DNA of 64,000 nt from Aquimarina sp. Aq78 (GCF_900299525.1 NZ_OMKA01000031.1:124001-188000); one strand, 5' to 3'. Numbered from the stretch's first letter, positions 26,876 to 37,514 are shown. The notes: generated by a model from the letters alone, not told the origin. Translations and numbers: made by a program.

Positions 26876-28423
26876 ATGGCAGGAGGAAAATTATCCCCAA
26901 GGCAGAAGATGATTAACCTGATGTACTTGGTTTTCATCGCGATGATGGCATTAAATATGTCAAAAGAAGTATTAACTGCATTTGGTTTGATGTCAGAAAA
27001 ATTGACAGAATCAAATGAGTTAGCTACCCAACGAAATACTGGATTTATGGCAGGTCTGGCCGAAAAGGTTTCAGAACAGCCAGAAAAATATACCCCATTA
27101 AAAGAAAAAGCAGATCAGATTAGTGTGTTATCTAATGAATTTAATGCATATCTAGATCAACTTAAAGCCGAATTGGTTGACGATAGAGATGATCCTACTG
27201 ATTATGAAACTATGGATAGGCCAGATAAGCTAGATCAAAAGTTTTTTGAAGGTGGTAAAGTTACTGCCGGAGCTCAGGAGTTTTTAGATAAAATTGCAAA
27301 GTATAGAGATGGTGTATCTGCAGCAATCAAAGAAGTGAAAGAAGTTGATGCTTCTGTTGCTGATGATGTGATTAAAACCTTTTCTACTAGTGATGTAAAA
27401 GACAGATCTGGAGTAAATAAAAAATGGTTAAATTATAGTTTTGAAGGATTTCCTTTAGTTGCTTCTTTAACTAAGCTTACTCAAATGCAAGCTGATGTTA
27501 AAACAACAGAAAGTAAAGTGCTTTCAGCTTTATTAGCTGGACAACAAGCTTCTGAACTTTCTTTTAGTAACTATGAAGCAATCGTAGTTGCAGATAAAAC
27601 TGCCTTCTTTAGTGGAGAGAGTTTTAAAGGAAGAATCGTTCTTGGACGTTTTGATGCTACGCTTAAGCCAACCAAAGTAATGGTTAATGGTAAAGAGCAA
27701 ACAGAAGTTACAAACGGACAAATCATGTTAGATTTTCCAGCAGGAAATGTTGGAGAAAGAGATGTGGCTGGAGAACTTCAATTTAAAGAAGGAGATTCTA
27801 CTGTAACAATCCCTATTAAGAGTTCATATACTGTTATCCCTAGACCAAATTCTGCTGTGATTTCTGCAGATAAAATGAATGTGGTATATCGTGGAGTTAA
27901 TAACCCAATGACAATTTCTATTCCTGGTGTACCAGCTGTAAATGCTTCTGCCCCTGGACTAAGAAAAATTGGAGGAGCAGGAAAATATATGATGAATGTT
28001 ACTGCTGTAAAAGCTCGTGAAGTTAATATCAAAGTTAGTGGTAAACTAGCAAATGGTACTACAGTAAGTGATAGTAAGAAATTTAGAATTAAAGGTATAC
28101 CAAGACCTGTAGGAACAGTACGTGGTGAAGATGGAGCAATCAAAATGGCAAGAAATGCCTTAGAAATTTCATCTGTAGGTGCAATTCTACCAGATTTTGA
28201 CTTTGATATTAAATTAAAAGTTACTGGATTTAAATTTAAAGTAGAAGGACAGCCAACAGTAAGTGTTCCTGGAGGTAGACTTAATTCTAAAGCAAAATCA
28301 GCTTTGCGTAAAGCAAAAAGAGGTTCTTCTGTTCAGATTATTGATATAAAAGCGCGGTTGGCTAATAGCTCTGGATATAAGTTGAAAAAAATATCTCCGG
28401 TTATTATTGAGTTAACGAATTAA
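26876..28423 (+). CDS. gldM: Gliding motor / T9SS protein GldM
   Basis: 515 residues. A single N-terminal helix (MINLMYLVFIAMMALNMSKEVL) is preceded by the conserved GGKLSPRQKM. A long periplasmic part of four Ig-like domains follows (LSFSNYEAIVVADKTAFFSGESF; NPMTISIPGVPA). It spans the periplasm from the GldL motor to the GldKN ring. It starts 52 bases after gldL and ends 19 before gldN. Confidence 0.96.
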   Translation: MAGGKLSPRQKMINLMYLVFIAMMALNMSKEVLTAFGLMSEKLTESNELATQRNTGFMAGLAEKVSEQPEKYTPLKEKADQISVLSNEFNAYLDQLKAELVDDRDDPTDYETMDRPDKLDQKFFEGGKVTAGAQEFLDKIAKYRDGVSAAIKEVKEVDASVADDVIKTFSTSDVKDRSGVNKKWLNYSFEGFPLVASLTKLTQMQADVKTTESKVLSALLAGQQASELSFSNYEAIVVADKTAFFSGESFKGRIVLGRFDATLKPTKVMVNGKEQTEVTNGQIMLDFPAGNVGERDVAGELQFKEGDSTVTIPIKSSYTVIPRPNSAVISADKMNVVYRGVNNPMTISIPGVPAVNASAPGLRKIGGAGKYMMNVTAVKAREVNIKVSGKLANGTTVSDSKKFRIKGIPRPVGTVRGEDGAIKMARNALEISSVGAILPDFDFDIKLKVTGFKFKVEGQPTVSVPGGRLNSKAKSALRKAKRGSSVQIIDIKARLANSSGYKLKKISPVIIELTN

Positions 28424-28442
28424 AAAATAAACTTACGTAGTT

Positions 28443-29333
28443 ATGAATTTGAGAAATTTTGTATTAACCGTTTTTGGTCTATTGATTTCTTCTCTTTCTT
28501 TCGGACAGGCAAATGTTTTAAATGCCAACAATCCTGATGAGATAGGAAAGAAAACTCAAGAACAGATTTTATATGACAATGATCGTCCTTTAGAGTACGG
28601 ATATGTAGATAAACGTGATGTATTGTGGGCAAAAACAACTTGGGAAACTATTGACCTTGATGAGCGAATAAATTTCCCATTGTACTATCCTATTGATACG
28701 TTTAATATTGGTGCTAATCGTCGTTCTTTATATGATGTATTGGTAACGAATATCAAAAATGGAAAAATCAAGAATATTTATTCAGATTCATATTTTACTG
28801 AGACACGTACTTTTGAAGATCTTCAATCTACAATGTCTAAAATAGATACTACCGATTTAGGATTTGAGCAATATAATGCAGGAGAACAAGTAGATCCTCA
28901 ATACATTAATAGAAGAGATATTACTTCTGCAGATATTTCAGAATACAAAATAAGAGGATATTGGTATTTTGATAAAAGATTAGGAGAATTAAGATACAGA
29001 TTGCTTGGATTAGCACCTGTAGCTCCCGATGTTAACTTTATCGATGATGATGAGCCAGATATGGTTGCATTATTCTGGATATGGTATCCTGATGCTAGAG
29101 AAATATTTCATAATGCAATGGCATTTAATAGAAAAAATACATCCATGCCGTTTACATATGATCATATTCTTAATGCAAGACGCTTTAATTCTGTGATTTA
29201 CAAAGAAGATAATATTCAGGGTGACCGCGAAATTAAGGATTACGTTATTGATAACGCCTTAATGCAACTACTTGAAAGTGAAAGAATTAAAGAGAGTATC
29301 CGAAATTTTGAAATGGATATGTGGAGTTATTAA
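28443..29333 (+). CDS. gldN: Gliding motility / T9SS protein GldN
   Basis: 296 residues with a cleavable signal peptide (VLTVFGLLISSLSFGQA). The body has the family pattern YGYVDKRDVLWAKTTWETIDLDERIN and FWIWYPDAREIFHNAMAFN. It partners GldK in the periplasmic ring. Last gene of gldKLMN, followed by a terminator. Confidence 0.96.
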   Translation: MNLRNFVLTVFGLLISSLSFGQANVLNANNPDEIGKKTQEQILYDNDRPLEYGYVDKRDVLWAKTTWETIDLDERINFPLYYPIDTFNIGANRRSLYDVLVTNIKNGKIKNIYSDSYFTETRTFEDLQSTMSKIDTTDLGFEQYNAGEQVDPQYINRRDITSADISEYKIRGYWYFDKRLGELRYRLLGLAPVAPDVNFIDDDEPDMVALFWIWYPDAREIFHNAMAFNRKNTSMPFTYDHILNARRFNSVIYKEDNIQGDREIKDYVIDNALMQLLESERIKESIRNFEMDMWSY

Positions 29334-29364
29334 TGACTTTAGTATTCTTCAATAAATAATAAAT

Positions 29365-29396
29365 AAAACGCCCAACTTTAGTTGGGCGTTTTGTTA
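29365..29396 (+). terminator. Terminator of the gldKLMN operon
   Basis: AAAACGCCCAAC (29365-29376) pairs perfectly with GTTGGGCGTTTT (29381-29392) over a TTTA loop. Confidence 0.93.
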
Positions 29397-29541
29397 TTTT
29401 TGAACTATGCTAACATGAGTTCGAGGTAATAAAATCACTTTATCTGACGATTTTTTATTAATCGGATTCTTATTTCATACTCACGTTTTATTATTAAGTT
29501 ATTGACATTGAATATTTTTAATTGCATAAATTCAGAAGTGA

Positions 29542-30588
29542 ATGGTATTAGATTATATTGTTGTAGGATTGGGGTTATCGGGGTTATCTTTTGTTGAAGA
29601 ATTAGAAAATCATAATAAATCATATATGGTTTATGAAGACTCTTCACAGAAATCATCAAGAGTAGCAGGAGGTCTGTATAATCCTATAATTTTAAAGCGT
29701 TTTACCATGGCTTGGCAAGCCTCTGAGCAAATTGAAACAGCTGTCTCTTTTTATAAAAATGTAGAAACCAAACTCAAAAAAACGTTGGTTTCAGAACTCC
29801 CAATATTACGCAGATTTAATGCTGTTGAGGAGCAAAACAATTGGTTTGAAGCTTGTGATAAACCAGTTTTAGGAAAGTTCCTTTCTTCAGAATTAATTCG
29901 AAATACGAATCCAGCTTTAGATATCCCATTTCATTATGGAAAAGTAAAACATACGGGAAAGATTAATATTGGCAATATGCTGTCTGCCTATGCAAAAAAC
30001 CTTAAAGAAAACAATACTCTAAACAATGAATCTTTTGAGTATGATAAAATAATCATAGAAGAAGATTGTATTCAATATAAAGATATAAAATGTAAGCATA
30101 TTGTATTTTCTGAAGGTTTTGGAATAAAGAAGAATCCATTTTTTAATGAGTTACCACTATATGGTAATAAAGGCGAGTATATAATTATTAAGTCTAAAGA
30201 GCTTAAACTGCAGGAAGCGATAAAATCTTCAATTTTTATTATTCCTCTGGGGGATGATTTGTATAAAGTAGGTGCAACGTATAACAATCAGGATACATCT
30301 CCAGAAATAACAAGTATTGCCAGAGAAGAATTACAAAAGAAACTGGAAAAGTTTTTAAAAGCACCCTATGAGGTGGTAGATCAGGTAGCGGGGATACGGC
30401 CTACGGTAAGAGATCGAAGACCTTTGATAGGGACACATAACAAGTATGCTAATATGCATATTTTAAATGGTATGGGTAGTAGAGGGATACTTCTGGCCCC
30501 TACTATGGCAAAGGTGTTATACAACCATATAGAAAAAGGAATTTCTTTGGATAAGGAAATAGATTGTAACCGGTATAGTAACCTATGA
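29542..30588 (+). CDS. FAD-dependent oxidoreductase, DadA/glycine-oxidase-like
   Basis: 348 residues. The N-terminal dinucleotide motif is present (DYIVVGLGLSGLSFVEELE), as is the C-terminal family element VAGIRPTVRDRRPLIGTH followed by NGMGSRGILLAPTMAKVL. This matches the DAO-type flavoenzymes (amine/amino-acid oxidation, or the related tRNA-modifying MnmC C-domain). Substrate is not predictable. Its 3' end overlaps the convergent DUF983 gene by 6 bases. Confidence 0.8.
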   Translation: MVLDYIVVGLGLSGLSFVEELENHNKSYMVYEDSSQKSSRVAGGLYNPIILKRFTMAWQASEQIETAVSFYKNVETKLKKTLVSELPILRRFNAVEEQNNWFEACDKPVLGKFLSSELIRNTNPALDIPFHYGKVKHTGKINIGNMLSAYAKNLKENNTLNNESFEYDKIIIEEDCIQYKDIKCKHIVFSEGFGIKKNPFFNELPLYGNKGEYIIIKSKELKLQEAIKSSIFIIPLGDDLYKVGATYNNQDTSPEITSIAREELQKKLEKFLKAPYEVVDQVAGIRPTVRDRRPLIGTHNKYANMHILNGMGSRGILLAPTMAKVLYNHIEKGISLDKEIDCNRYSNL

Positions 30589-30969
30589 AGAATGTTCTTC
30601 TTTTTTGTAATGCATAAAAAAGTTAATCCAGATATTTCGGGACAATCTTAAAATAACAGGTAAAAAAGCAATCATTGTTCCAGAAATTATAAGAAAAGTC
30701 GGAATTAGACCCAACTTAAAAATGAGGTTACTAATCACAAAAGCTGCTACTGCAAAAGCAATCCCTACAGGATAACTTACATACATAGCTCCATAAAAAA
30801 AAGAAGGCTCTATTTTATATTTAGTGCCACAATGACTACAGCGTTCCTGCATTTTTAAGGTTTGACTTAATTTATACGGGTTAGATTCCTTGTACATACT
30901 TTCTTCCTGGCATACGGGGCAACTACCAGTTATAATACTATAAATTTTTGTTCCTTTTAAGAAGTTCAT
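30583..30969 (-). CDS. DUF983 membrane protein with zinc-ribbon-like N-terminus
   Basis: 128 residues. Two CxxC pairs (CPVC and CSHC, about residues 18-21 and 39-42) form a small zinc-ribbon-like head. Two transmembrane helices follow (about 60-80 and 85-110). The motif EPSFFYGAMYVSYPVGIA is diagnostic for DUF983. Function unknown. Confidence 0.85.
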   Translation of the reverse strand: MNFLKGTKIYSIITGSCPVCQEESMYKESNPYKLSQTLKMQERCSHCGTKYKIEPSFFYGAMYVSYPVGIAFAVAAFVISNLIFKLGLIPTFLIISGTMIAFLPVILRLSRNIWINFFMHYKKEEHSS

Positions 30970-31026
30970 TAGCGTTTTTATTCTAACGCAAAATTAATCA
31001 TCTTTGCACAAAATATTCAAAAGCAG

Positions 31027-32949
31027 ATGTTAAACATACATAACTTATCGATTTCGTTTGGAGGGGAGTACCTTTTTGAAGAAATAAGCTTCAGATTAAA
31101 TGCAGGAGATCGAGTTGGGTTGATAGGAAAGAATGGTGCAGGAAAGTCTACCATGCTTAAGATTTTGTCTAAAGAGCAAGAACCAGATTCTGGTCAGATT
31201 GCTATGGATAAAGAGGTGAAGATTGGTTTTTTAAAGCAAGATATAGATTTTGTATTAGGACGTACAGTCCTAGACGAAGCCTATGAAGCGTTTATAGAAA
31301 TTAAGAAAGCAGAACGAGATATTGATGCAATCAATGCTCAGCTGGCAGAACGCACAGATTATGAAAGTGAAAACTACAACCAGCTAATTACCGATTTAAG
31401 CGATCTTACACATCATTATGAAATCCTGGGTGGGTATAACTATCAAGGAGAAACAGAAAGGGTTTTACAAGGCCTTGGATTTGCTCGTGAAGATTTTAAT
31501 AAGCTTACAGATACATTCTCTGGTGGATGGCGTATGAGAATCGAACTAGCAAAGTTGTTATTACAGAACAACGATATTTTACTATTAGATGAGCCCACAA
31601 ACCACTTGGATATAGAATCAATTATCTGGCTAGAGAATTTTTTAAAAAATTATGCCGGAGTAGTAGTTATTGTTTCGCATGATAAAATGTTTCTGGATAA
31701 TGTAACCAACAGAACTATAGAAATCTCTTTGGGACGTATCTATGATTATAACAAACCTTATTCTAAATATTTGGTGCTTCGTAAAGAAATAAGAGAGCAA
31801 CAACTGGCTACACAAAAGAATCAATCTAAGCAGATAGAACAGACCGAAAAGCTGATCGAGAAGTTTAGAGCCAAAGCTTCTAAAGCTTCTATGGCACAAT
31901 CTTTAATTAAGAAATTGGATAAGATTGATAGAATAGAAGTAGATGAAGATGATAATGCAGTAATGAATATTAGTTTTCCTATACATGTACAACCAGGAAA
32001 AGTAGTTATTGAAGCCGATAGTGTAGGCAAAAGTTATGGTGATAAAGAAATCCTTAAAGATATTGATTTACTGGTAGAGAGAGGATCTAAAATAGCATTT
32101 GTAGGTCAGAATGGTCAGGGTAAATCAACATTGGCTAAGATTATCATTGATGAAATTGCATATACAGGAGAGTTTAAGTTAGGTCATAATGTTCAGATAG
32201 GATATTTTGCTCAGAATCAGTCAGAATATCTGGATGGAGAATTGACTGTTCATGACACTATGATTCATGCAGCCGATGAAAAAACACGAACCAAGGTTCG
32301 TGATATGTTAGGATCCTTCTTGTTTAGAGGTGATGAAGTGGATAAAAAGGTAAAAGTACTTTCTGGAGGAGAGAGAAACCGATTAGCACTATGTAAGATG
32401 CTCTTACAGCCTTTTAATGTATTGGTGATGGATGAACCAACAAACCACCTGGACATCAAATCTAAAAATGTATTAAAAGAAGCTTTGAAAAATTTTGATG
32501 GAACTCTGATTTTGGTATCACATGATAGAGATTTTCTACAAGGATTAAGTAATACCGTTTATGAATTTAAGAATAAAAAGATAAAAGAATATCTAGGAGA
32601 TATAAATTTCTATTTAGAAGAAAAAAGAATTAATGATCTTAGGGATATAGAAAAGAAAGATAAACAAGAGAAAATAGCTTCTGATACCAAAGAAACGGCA
32701 AAGCAATCCTATCAGGATCAGAAAAAAGTGAAATCACTTAGTAATAAGTTGAGTAATATAGAATCTAAAATCAATAAACTCGAAAGAGAAATTAAAGAAA
32801 TTGATGTAGAACTGGCGATCAATTACGATCAAACTATTGCGCAGCCCAACTTTTTTGATAATTACCAGGCAAAAAAAGATCTCCTGTCTTCTCTAATGGA
32901 AGATTGGGAAACATTACAAGAAGAAATGGATGCATTAAACGATGTATAA
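31027..32949 (+). CDS. ABC-F family ATPase (translation factor type)
   Basis: 640 residues with two nucleotide-binding domains and no membrane segments. The first has Walker A GKNGAGKST and signature TFSGGWRMRIELAKLL with LLLDEPTNHLDIES. The second has GQNGQGKST and LSGGERNRLALCKMLL with VMDEPTNHLD. The interdomain linker is charged, and a C-terminal coiled coil (about 545-640) resembles Uup/YdiF types. Members act on ribosomes rather than transport. Confidence 0.92.
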   Translation: MLNIHNLSISFGGEYLFEEISFRLNAGDRVGLIGKNGAGKSTMLKILSKEQEPDSGQIAMDKEVKIGFLKQDIDFVLGRTVLDEAYEAFIEIKKAERDIDAINAQLAERTDYESENYNQLITDLSDLTHHYEILGGYNYQGETERVLQGLGFAREDFNKLTDTFSGGWRMRIELAKLLLQNNDILLLDEPTNHLDIESIIWLENFLKNYAGVVVIVSHDKMFLDNVTNRTIEISLGRIYDYNKPYSKYLVLRKEIREQQLATQKNQSKQIEQTEKLIEKFRAKASKASMAQSLIKKLDKIDRIEVDEDDNAVMNISFPIHVQPGKVVIEADSVGKSYGDKEILKDIDLLVERGSKIAFVGQNGQGKSTLAKIIIDEIAYTGEFKLGHNVQIGYFAQNQSEYLDGELTVHDTMIHAADEKTRTKVRDMLGSFLFRGDEVDKKVKVLSGGERNRLALCKMLLQPFNVLVMDEPTNHLDIKSKNVLKEALKNFDGTLILVSHDRDFLQGLSNTVYEFKNKKIKEYLGDINFYLEEKRINDLRDIEKKDKQEKIASDTKETAKQSYQDQKKVKSLSNKLSNIESKINKLEREIKEIDVELAINYDQTIAQPNFFDNYQAKKDLLSSLMEDWETLQEEMDALNDV

Positions 32950-33073
32950 CGAGTTGTTTATTTTCTCTACTACTTTTATTATCATAACTCTATCGTTAAG
33001 CCTATTTATAGTGTAAAAATCTCTCGTATTAACTTTTATGAGTTCTTTAACTGCATCCCAAAGGTGTGGTTGA

Positions 33074-33097
33074 TAGTTTTGTAGCGATTCTACAAAA
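33074..33097 (+). promoter_or_regulatory. Candidate promoter with overlapping hairpin before the efflux operon
   Basis: TAGTTTTG at 33074-33081 matches the -7 box. An 8-bp inverted repeat (TTTTGTAG 33077-33084 with CTACAAAA 33090-33097) overlaps it and the expected start of transcription, 20 bases before the adaptor ATG. No good -33 element is seen. Confidence 0.35.
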
Positions 33098-33117
33098 AGT
33101 GTGGTTACAGATATACT

Positions 33118-34284
33118 ATGAGAAAAATTATACTTTCAATCCTTGGGATACTTTTGATTGTGGCAGCTTATTTTGGTGCCAGAACGATAATAGACAGTAA
33201 AAAAAGATTTAGGCCCAAACCTGCAAAAGTGATAAAAACTGTTTTTGTAGATACGGTAAAAAACAAAACTATTCCTATACAAATTGCAGCAAATGGTAAT
33301 TTAACTGCAAAAAGAAGATTAGAACTGTACGCAGAGGTTCAGGGGATTTTTAAAGGAGGAACTCACTTATTTAAAACCGGCCAAAAATATCAAAGAGGGC
33401 AAGCATTGATAAGAATTGATGCATCAGAATATTATGCTAGTGTGCAATCTGCCAAGAGTAATTTGTACAATCTGGTAACCTCTATTATGCCGGATTTGCG
33501 ACTGGATTATCCAGATATTTATGAAAAATGGCAAGGATATCTCAATACCTTTGACATGAGTAAAGCCACACCAAAACTGCCAGAAGTTACTTCAGAAAAA
33601 GAAAAATATTTTATAACAGGAAGAAATATTTATACCACCTATTACAATGTAAAAAACCTGGAGCAGCGATTGGCAAAATATACCATCTCAGCCCCTTTTA
33701 ATGGGGTGCTTACCGAAGCTCTGGTCACCGAGGGAACTTTAATTCGCCAGGGGCAAAAATTAGGAGAGTACATCGATACCAAAGTATATGAAATGCAGGT
33801 TGCTATCGGGAAGGAATATGGAGACCTGCTTCGTGTTGGAGAATCGGTAGAACTTTCTAACCTTAATAAAACAAAGACATATACAGGAAAGGTGTCCAGA
33901 ATTAATAGTAGTGTTAATCAGGCCACCCAGACCATCACAACTTTTATCGAAGTAGCAGATCCTTCTCTTAGAGAAGGTATGTACCTCGAAGCCAATCTTG
34001 ATGCTAAGAAAGAAGAAAATGCTATCGAAATTGAAAGAGGACTGCTTCAGGAAGGTGATAAGATTTTTGTGGTAAGAGATAGTATTCTTGATATTATAGA
34101 TGTGCAACCAGTATATTTTTCTGATAAAAAAGTAGTGCTTAAGGGAATTCCTGAAGAGACCATAATTTTATCCAAAAGTGTTCCGGGAGCATATGCAGGA
34201 ATGCTGATTAAGATCTACCAGGAAAAGAAAGAAAATAATAATGTGCATAGTGATAGTTCTGCTAGTACAGCTAAAAAACAATAG
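33118..34284 (+). CDS. RND efflux periplasmic adaptor (membrane fusion protein)
   Basis: 388 residues. An N-terminal membrane anchor (SILGILLIVAAYFGA) is followed by the biotinyl-lipoyl-like half-motifs (AEVQGIF...GQKYQRGQALIRID and YTISAPFNGVLTEALVTEGTLIRQGQKLGEY). Beta-barrel and C-terminal domains follow. It links the RND pump to the outer-membrane channel. It overlaps the pump gene region closely: the pump ATG is 2 bases after the stop. Confidence 0.93.
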   Translation: MRKIILSILGILLIVAAYFGARTIIDSKKRFRPKPAKVIKTVFVDTVKNKTIPIQIAANGNLTAKRRLELYAEVQGIFKGGTHLFKTGQKYQRGQALIRIDASEYYASVQSAKSNLYNLVTSIMPDLRLDYPDIYEKWQGYLNTFDMSKATPKLPEVTSEKEKYFITGRNIYTTYYNVKNLEQRLAKYTISAPFNGVLTEALVTEGTLIRQGQKLGEYIDTKVYEMQVAIGKEYGDLLRVGESVELSNLNKTKTYTGKVSRINSSVNQATQTITTFIEVADPSLREGMYLEANLDAKKEENAIEIERGLLQEGDKIFVVRDSILDIIDVQPVYFSDKKVVLKGIPEETIILSKSVPGAYAGMLIKIYQEKKENNNVHSDSSASTAKKQ

Positions 34285-34286
34285 TG

Positions 34287-37200
34287 ATGCGTAAAATTAT
34301 TGCTTTTTTTATTAAATATCACGTAGCGGTAAATGTGATTGTACTTGCATTTTTTGCATTTGGAGTTGTAGGAGCACTATCTCTAAAATCTTCTTTTTTT
34401 CCACTAATTGATTCCAAAAATATCACTGTAAATATTATATACCCAGGAGCTTCACCATTAGAAGTAGAAGAAGGGATTGTACTTAAGATAGAGGATAACT
34501 TAAAAGGGCTGGATGGAGTAGAGCGTGTAACCTCAACTTCGAGAGAAAATAATGGAACTATAAATGTTGAAATCGAAAAAGGAAAGAACATCGATTTCAT
34601 GCTGTTAGAAGTAAAAAATGCAGTAGATCGAGTACCATCATTTCCAACGGGTATGGAACCTTTGGTAGTCGCAAAACAAGAAGCAATTCGACCGACCATC
34701 AATTTTTCTATAAGCGGAGATAATATACCATTGGTTACTCTCAAAGAGATTGCAAGACAGGTAGAAAATGATCTTCGTGGGATAGAAGGGATTTCCCAAA
34801 TTTCTGTGAGTGGCTATCCTGCAGAAGAAATTGAAATAGCCATAAATGAAAAAAACCTATTAGCATATAACCTTAGTTTTAGTGAAGTAGCGCAAGCAGT
34901 AAGTAGAGCCAATATTCTAACTACTGGAGGGACCATAAAAACAGACGCAGAAGAATATCTAATCAGAGCAAATAATCGTTCGTATTACGGTAATGAGCTT
35001 TCTAACCTGATCGTACGTGCAGATGCTTCAGGAAGTGTGATACGCCTTAAAGATGTAGCAGAGATACGTGATCGTTTTTCAGAAACCGCGAATGCTACCT
35101 ATTTTAATGGAGATTTGGCTGTTAATGTCGAAATCACAAGCACAAATACAGAAGACCTTATTTCTTCAGCAGAAAAAGCAAAAGAGTATATAGCAGAATT
35201 TAATCAGAAGTATAATAACGTACAACTTAATGTGATTAGTGACCGATCTATTACATTGGTACAACGTACAGAACTTCTTACAGAAAATGCTATTATCGGA
35301 ATGTTGCTGGTACTCACTTTTTTATCCTTATTTCTTAATACACGTTTGGCATTTTGGGTTGCTTTTGGGCTTCCTGTAGCCTTTTTGGGGATGTTTATTT
35401 TTGCAGGAACATTTGATGTAACTATAAATGTATTATCCCTTTTCGGAATGATCATCGTAATTGGGATTCTGGTAGATGATGGTATTGTAATCGCAGAAAA
35501 TATCTATCAACATTACGAAAAAGGAAAAACCCCGGTACAGGCTGCCATAGATGGCACTATGGAAGTAATACCACCCATTATCTCTGCTATTATTACTACA
35601 ATACTTGCTTTTGGTATTTTCCTGTTTTTAGATGGTCGTATAGGAGAATTTTTTGGAGAAGTTTCTGTAGTTGTAATTCTCACATTAACAGTTTCTTTGA
35701 TCGAAGCTTTGATTATTCTACCGGCCCATTTAGCACATTCCAAAGCGCTTAAGCCACAAGATTCAAAACCTAAAACGGGGATTGGACAACTATTTGCAAA
35801 ATTACGATATATCAATACGTTTGGAGATGCTATTATGCGATGGTTGCGAGATAAAATTTATAGCCCGGCATTACGCTTTTCATTGCAAAATAAACTCTTT
35901 ACGTTTTCGCTTTTTATTGTCCTTCTTGTTCTAACTATAGGTACCGTAGGAGGAGGAATCGTTCGAACTTCTTTTTTCCCTCAGATAGCAAGTGATCGAA
36001 TATCAATCAATCTGGCAATGCCCAACGGAACCAATGAAAAGATAACGGATAGTATCATCTCTTTGATAGCAGAAAAAGCCTGGGAAACTAATGAAGAACT
36101 AACAGAACAGTATTTAAAAGGGCCTGAATATGCGGGTAAGAAATTATTCAAAAATGTGATTACCAATATAGGTCCCGGATCGTCTTCGGCTTCACTAGTC
36201 GTTAATTTACTACCAGGAGAAGAACGTCCCGATGCGGTAGGGTCGGCTATGGTTACCGATCTTATTAGTAAAAAAATGGGAGAAGTAGCTGGTGTAGAAA
36301 GCCTTGTGTATGGTAGTGGAGGTAACTTTGGAGGAAGACCGGTTTCAGTTTCATTATTAGGGAATAATATAGCAGAGCTGAAAGCTGCTAAAGCTGAGTT
36401 AAAAGGAGCATTAGTTAATAATTCATTACTGAAAGATGTTACAGATAATGACCCTGCAGGAATTAAAGAGATTCGCATAGAATTAAAAGAAAACGCATAT
36501 TTACTGGGGTTAAACCTTCGGGATATTATGACGCAGGTTCGTGCAGGATTTTTCGGGGTGCAGGCACAACGTTTCCAACGTGGGCAGGATGAAATTAGAG
36601 TTTGGGTTCGATATGATCGGGATAATCGTTCTTCGATATCTAATCTTGATGACATGCGTATTACTACAATTAGTGGAGAACGAGTACCACTTAATGAAAT
36701 TGCAACGTATAGCATAGAAAGAGGTGATGTAGCAGTTAACCATCTCGAAGGGCGTCGTGAAATACAGATTTCTGCAGATTTAAAAGATGCAGAAACTACC
36801 AGTGCAACAGATATATTACAAGAAATTCGTACGGTGACTATGCCAGAGATTATTTCTAAATATCCAACGGTAACACCATCTTATGAAGGACAAAATAGAG
36901 AAGCAGGTAAGCTTTTGGGATCTTTAAGACCTGTGGGGCTTACCGTACTTGCATTGATTTATATAACCATTGCATTTACGTTTAGAAGCTATAGTCAACC
37001 ATTATTACTTCTGTTACTTATTCCATTAAGTTTACCAGCAGTGGCTTTAGGACATTGGGCGCATAATTTTCCTATCAATATATTATCCATGTTGGGTATT
37101 ATTGCTCTTATAGGAATTATGGTTAATGATGGCTTGGTACTTATTGGCAAGTTTAATAGTAATCTTCGAGAGGGGTTGAGTTTTGATGAATCAATTTATC

Positions 37201-37514
37201 AGGCAGGAAGATCACGTTTTCGGGCTATTTTTCTTACCTCACTTACTACTATTGCCGGGTTAGCTCCTCTATTATTAGAAAAGAGCAGGCAAGCGCAATT
37301 TTTAAAACCTATGGCTATTTCTATTGCTTATGGGATCGGTTTTGCGACCGTATTAACCCTACTACTGTTACCGTTATTTTTATCGTTTAGTAACAATGTG
37401 AAAGTAGGAATCAAGTGGTTAGTTACCGGAAACAAGATTACCAAAGAAGAAGTAGAACGCGCCATTAAAGAACAAAAAGAAGAGAATGAAGAGCATCATG
37501 AATTGCAAGAGTAG
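34287..37514 (+). CDS. RND efflux pump permease (AcrB/MexB-type superfamily)
   Basis: About 1075 residues with the usual 12-helix, two-porter layout. The first helix is followed by SSFFPLIDSKNITVNIIYPGASPLEVEEGI. The TM4-TM6 region has GILVDDGIVIAENI (the two Asp of the proton relay). The second half has GIMVNDGLVLIGKFN. I start at ATG 34287; a GTG at 34284 overlaps the adaptor stop. Substrate unknown; this branch resembles the hydrophobe/amphiphile exporters. Confidence 0.94.
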   Translation: MRKIIAFFIKYHVAVNVIVLAFFAFGVVGALSLKSSFFPLIDSKNITVNIIYPGASPLEVEEGIVLKIEDNLKGLDGVERVTSTSRENNGTINVEIEKGKNIDFMLLEVKNAVDRVPSFPTGMEPLVVAKQEAIRPTINFSISGDNIPLVTLKEIARQVENDLRGIEGISQISVSGYPAEEIEIAINEKNLLAYNLSFSEVAQAVSRANILTTGGTIKTDAEEYLIRANNRSYYGNELSNLIVRADASGSVIRLKDVAEIRDRFSETANATYFNGDLAVNVEITSTNTEDLISSAEKAKEYIAEFNQKYNNVQLNVISDRSITLVQRTELLTENAIIGMLLVLTFLSLFLNTRLAFWVAFGLPVAFLGMFIFAGTFDVTINVLSLFGMIIVIGILVDDGIVIAENIYQHYEKGKTPVQAAIDGTMEVIPPIISAIITTILAFGIFLFLDGRIGEFFGEVSVVVILTLTVSLIEALIILPAHLAHSKALKPQDSKPKTGIGQLFAKLRYINTFGDAIMRWLRDKIYSPALRFSLQNKLFTFSLFIVLLVLTIGTVGGGIVRTSFFPQIASDRISINLAMPNGTNEKITDSIISLIAEKAWETNEELTEQYLKGPEYAGKKLFKNVITNIGPGSSSASLVVNLLPGEERPDAVGSAMVTDLISKKMGEVAGVESLVYGSGGNFGGRPVSVSLLGNNIAELKAAKAELKGALVNNSLLKDVTDNDPAGIKEIRIELKENAYLLGLNLRDIMTQVRAGFFGVQAQRFQRGQDEIRVWVRYDRDNRSSISNLDDMRITTISGERVPLNEIATYSIERGDVAVNHLEGRREIQISADLKDAETTSATDILQEIRTVTMPEIISKYPTVTPSYEGQNREAGKLLGSLRPVGLTVLALIYITIAFTFRSYSQPLLLLLLIPLSLPAVALGHWAHNFPINILSMLGIIALIGIMVNDGLVLIGKFNSNLREGLSFDESIYQAGRSRFRAIFLTSLTTIAGLAPLLLEKSRQAQFLKPMAISIAYGIGFATVLTLLLLPLFLSFSNNVKVGIKWLVTGNKITKEEVERAIKEQKEENEEHHELQE

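Noticed and set aside
35981..36715. 244-codon ORF antisense to the RND pump
   Set aside because: Shadow of the pump gene; no domain pattern, no promoter, lies wholly inside a well-supported gene.
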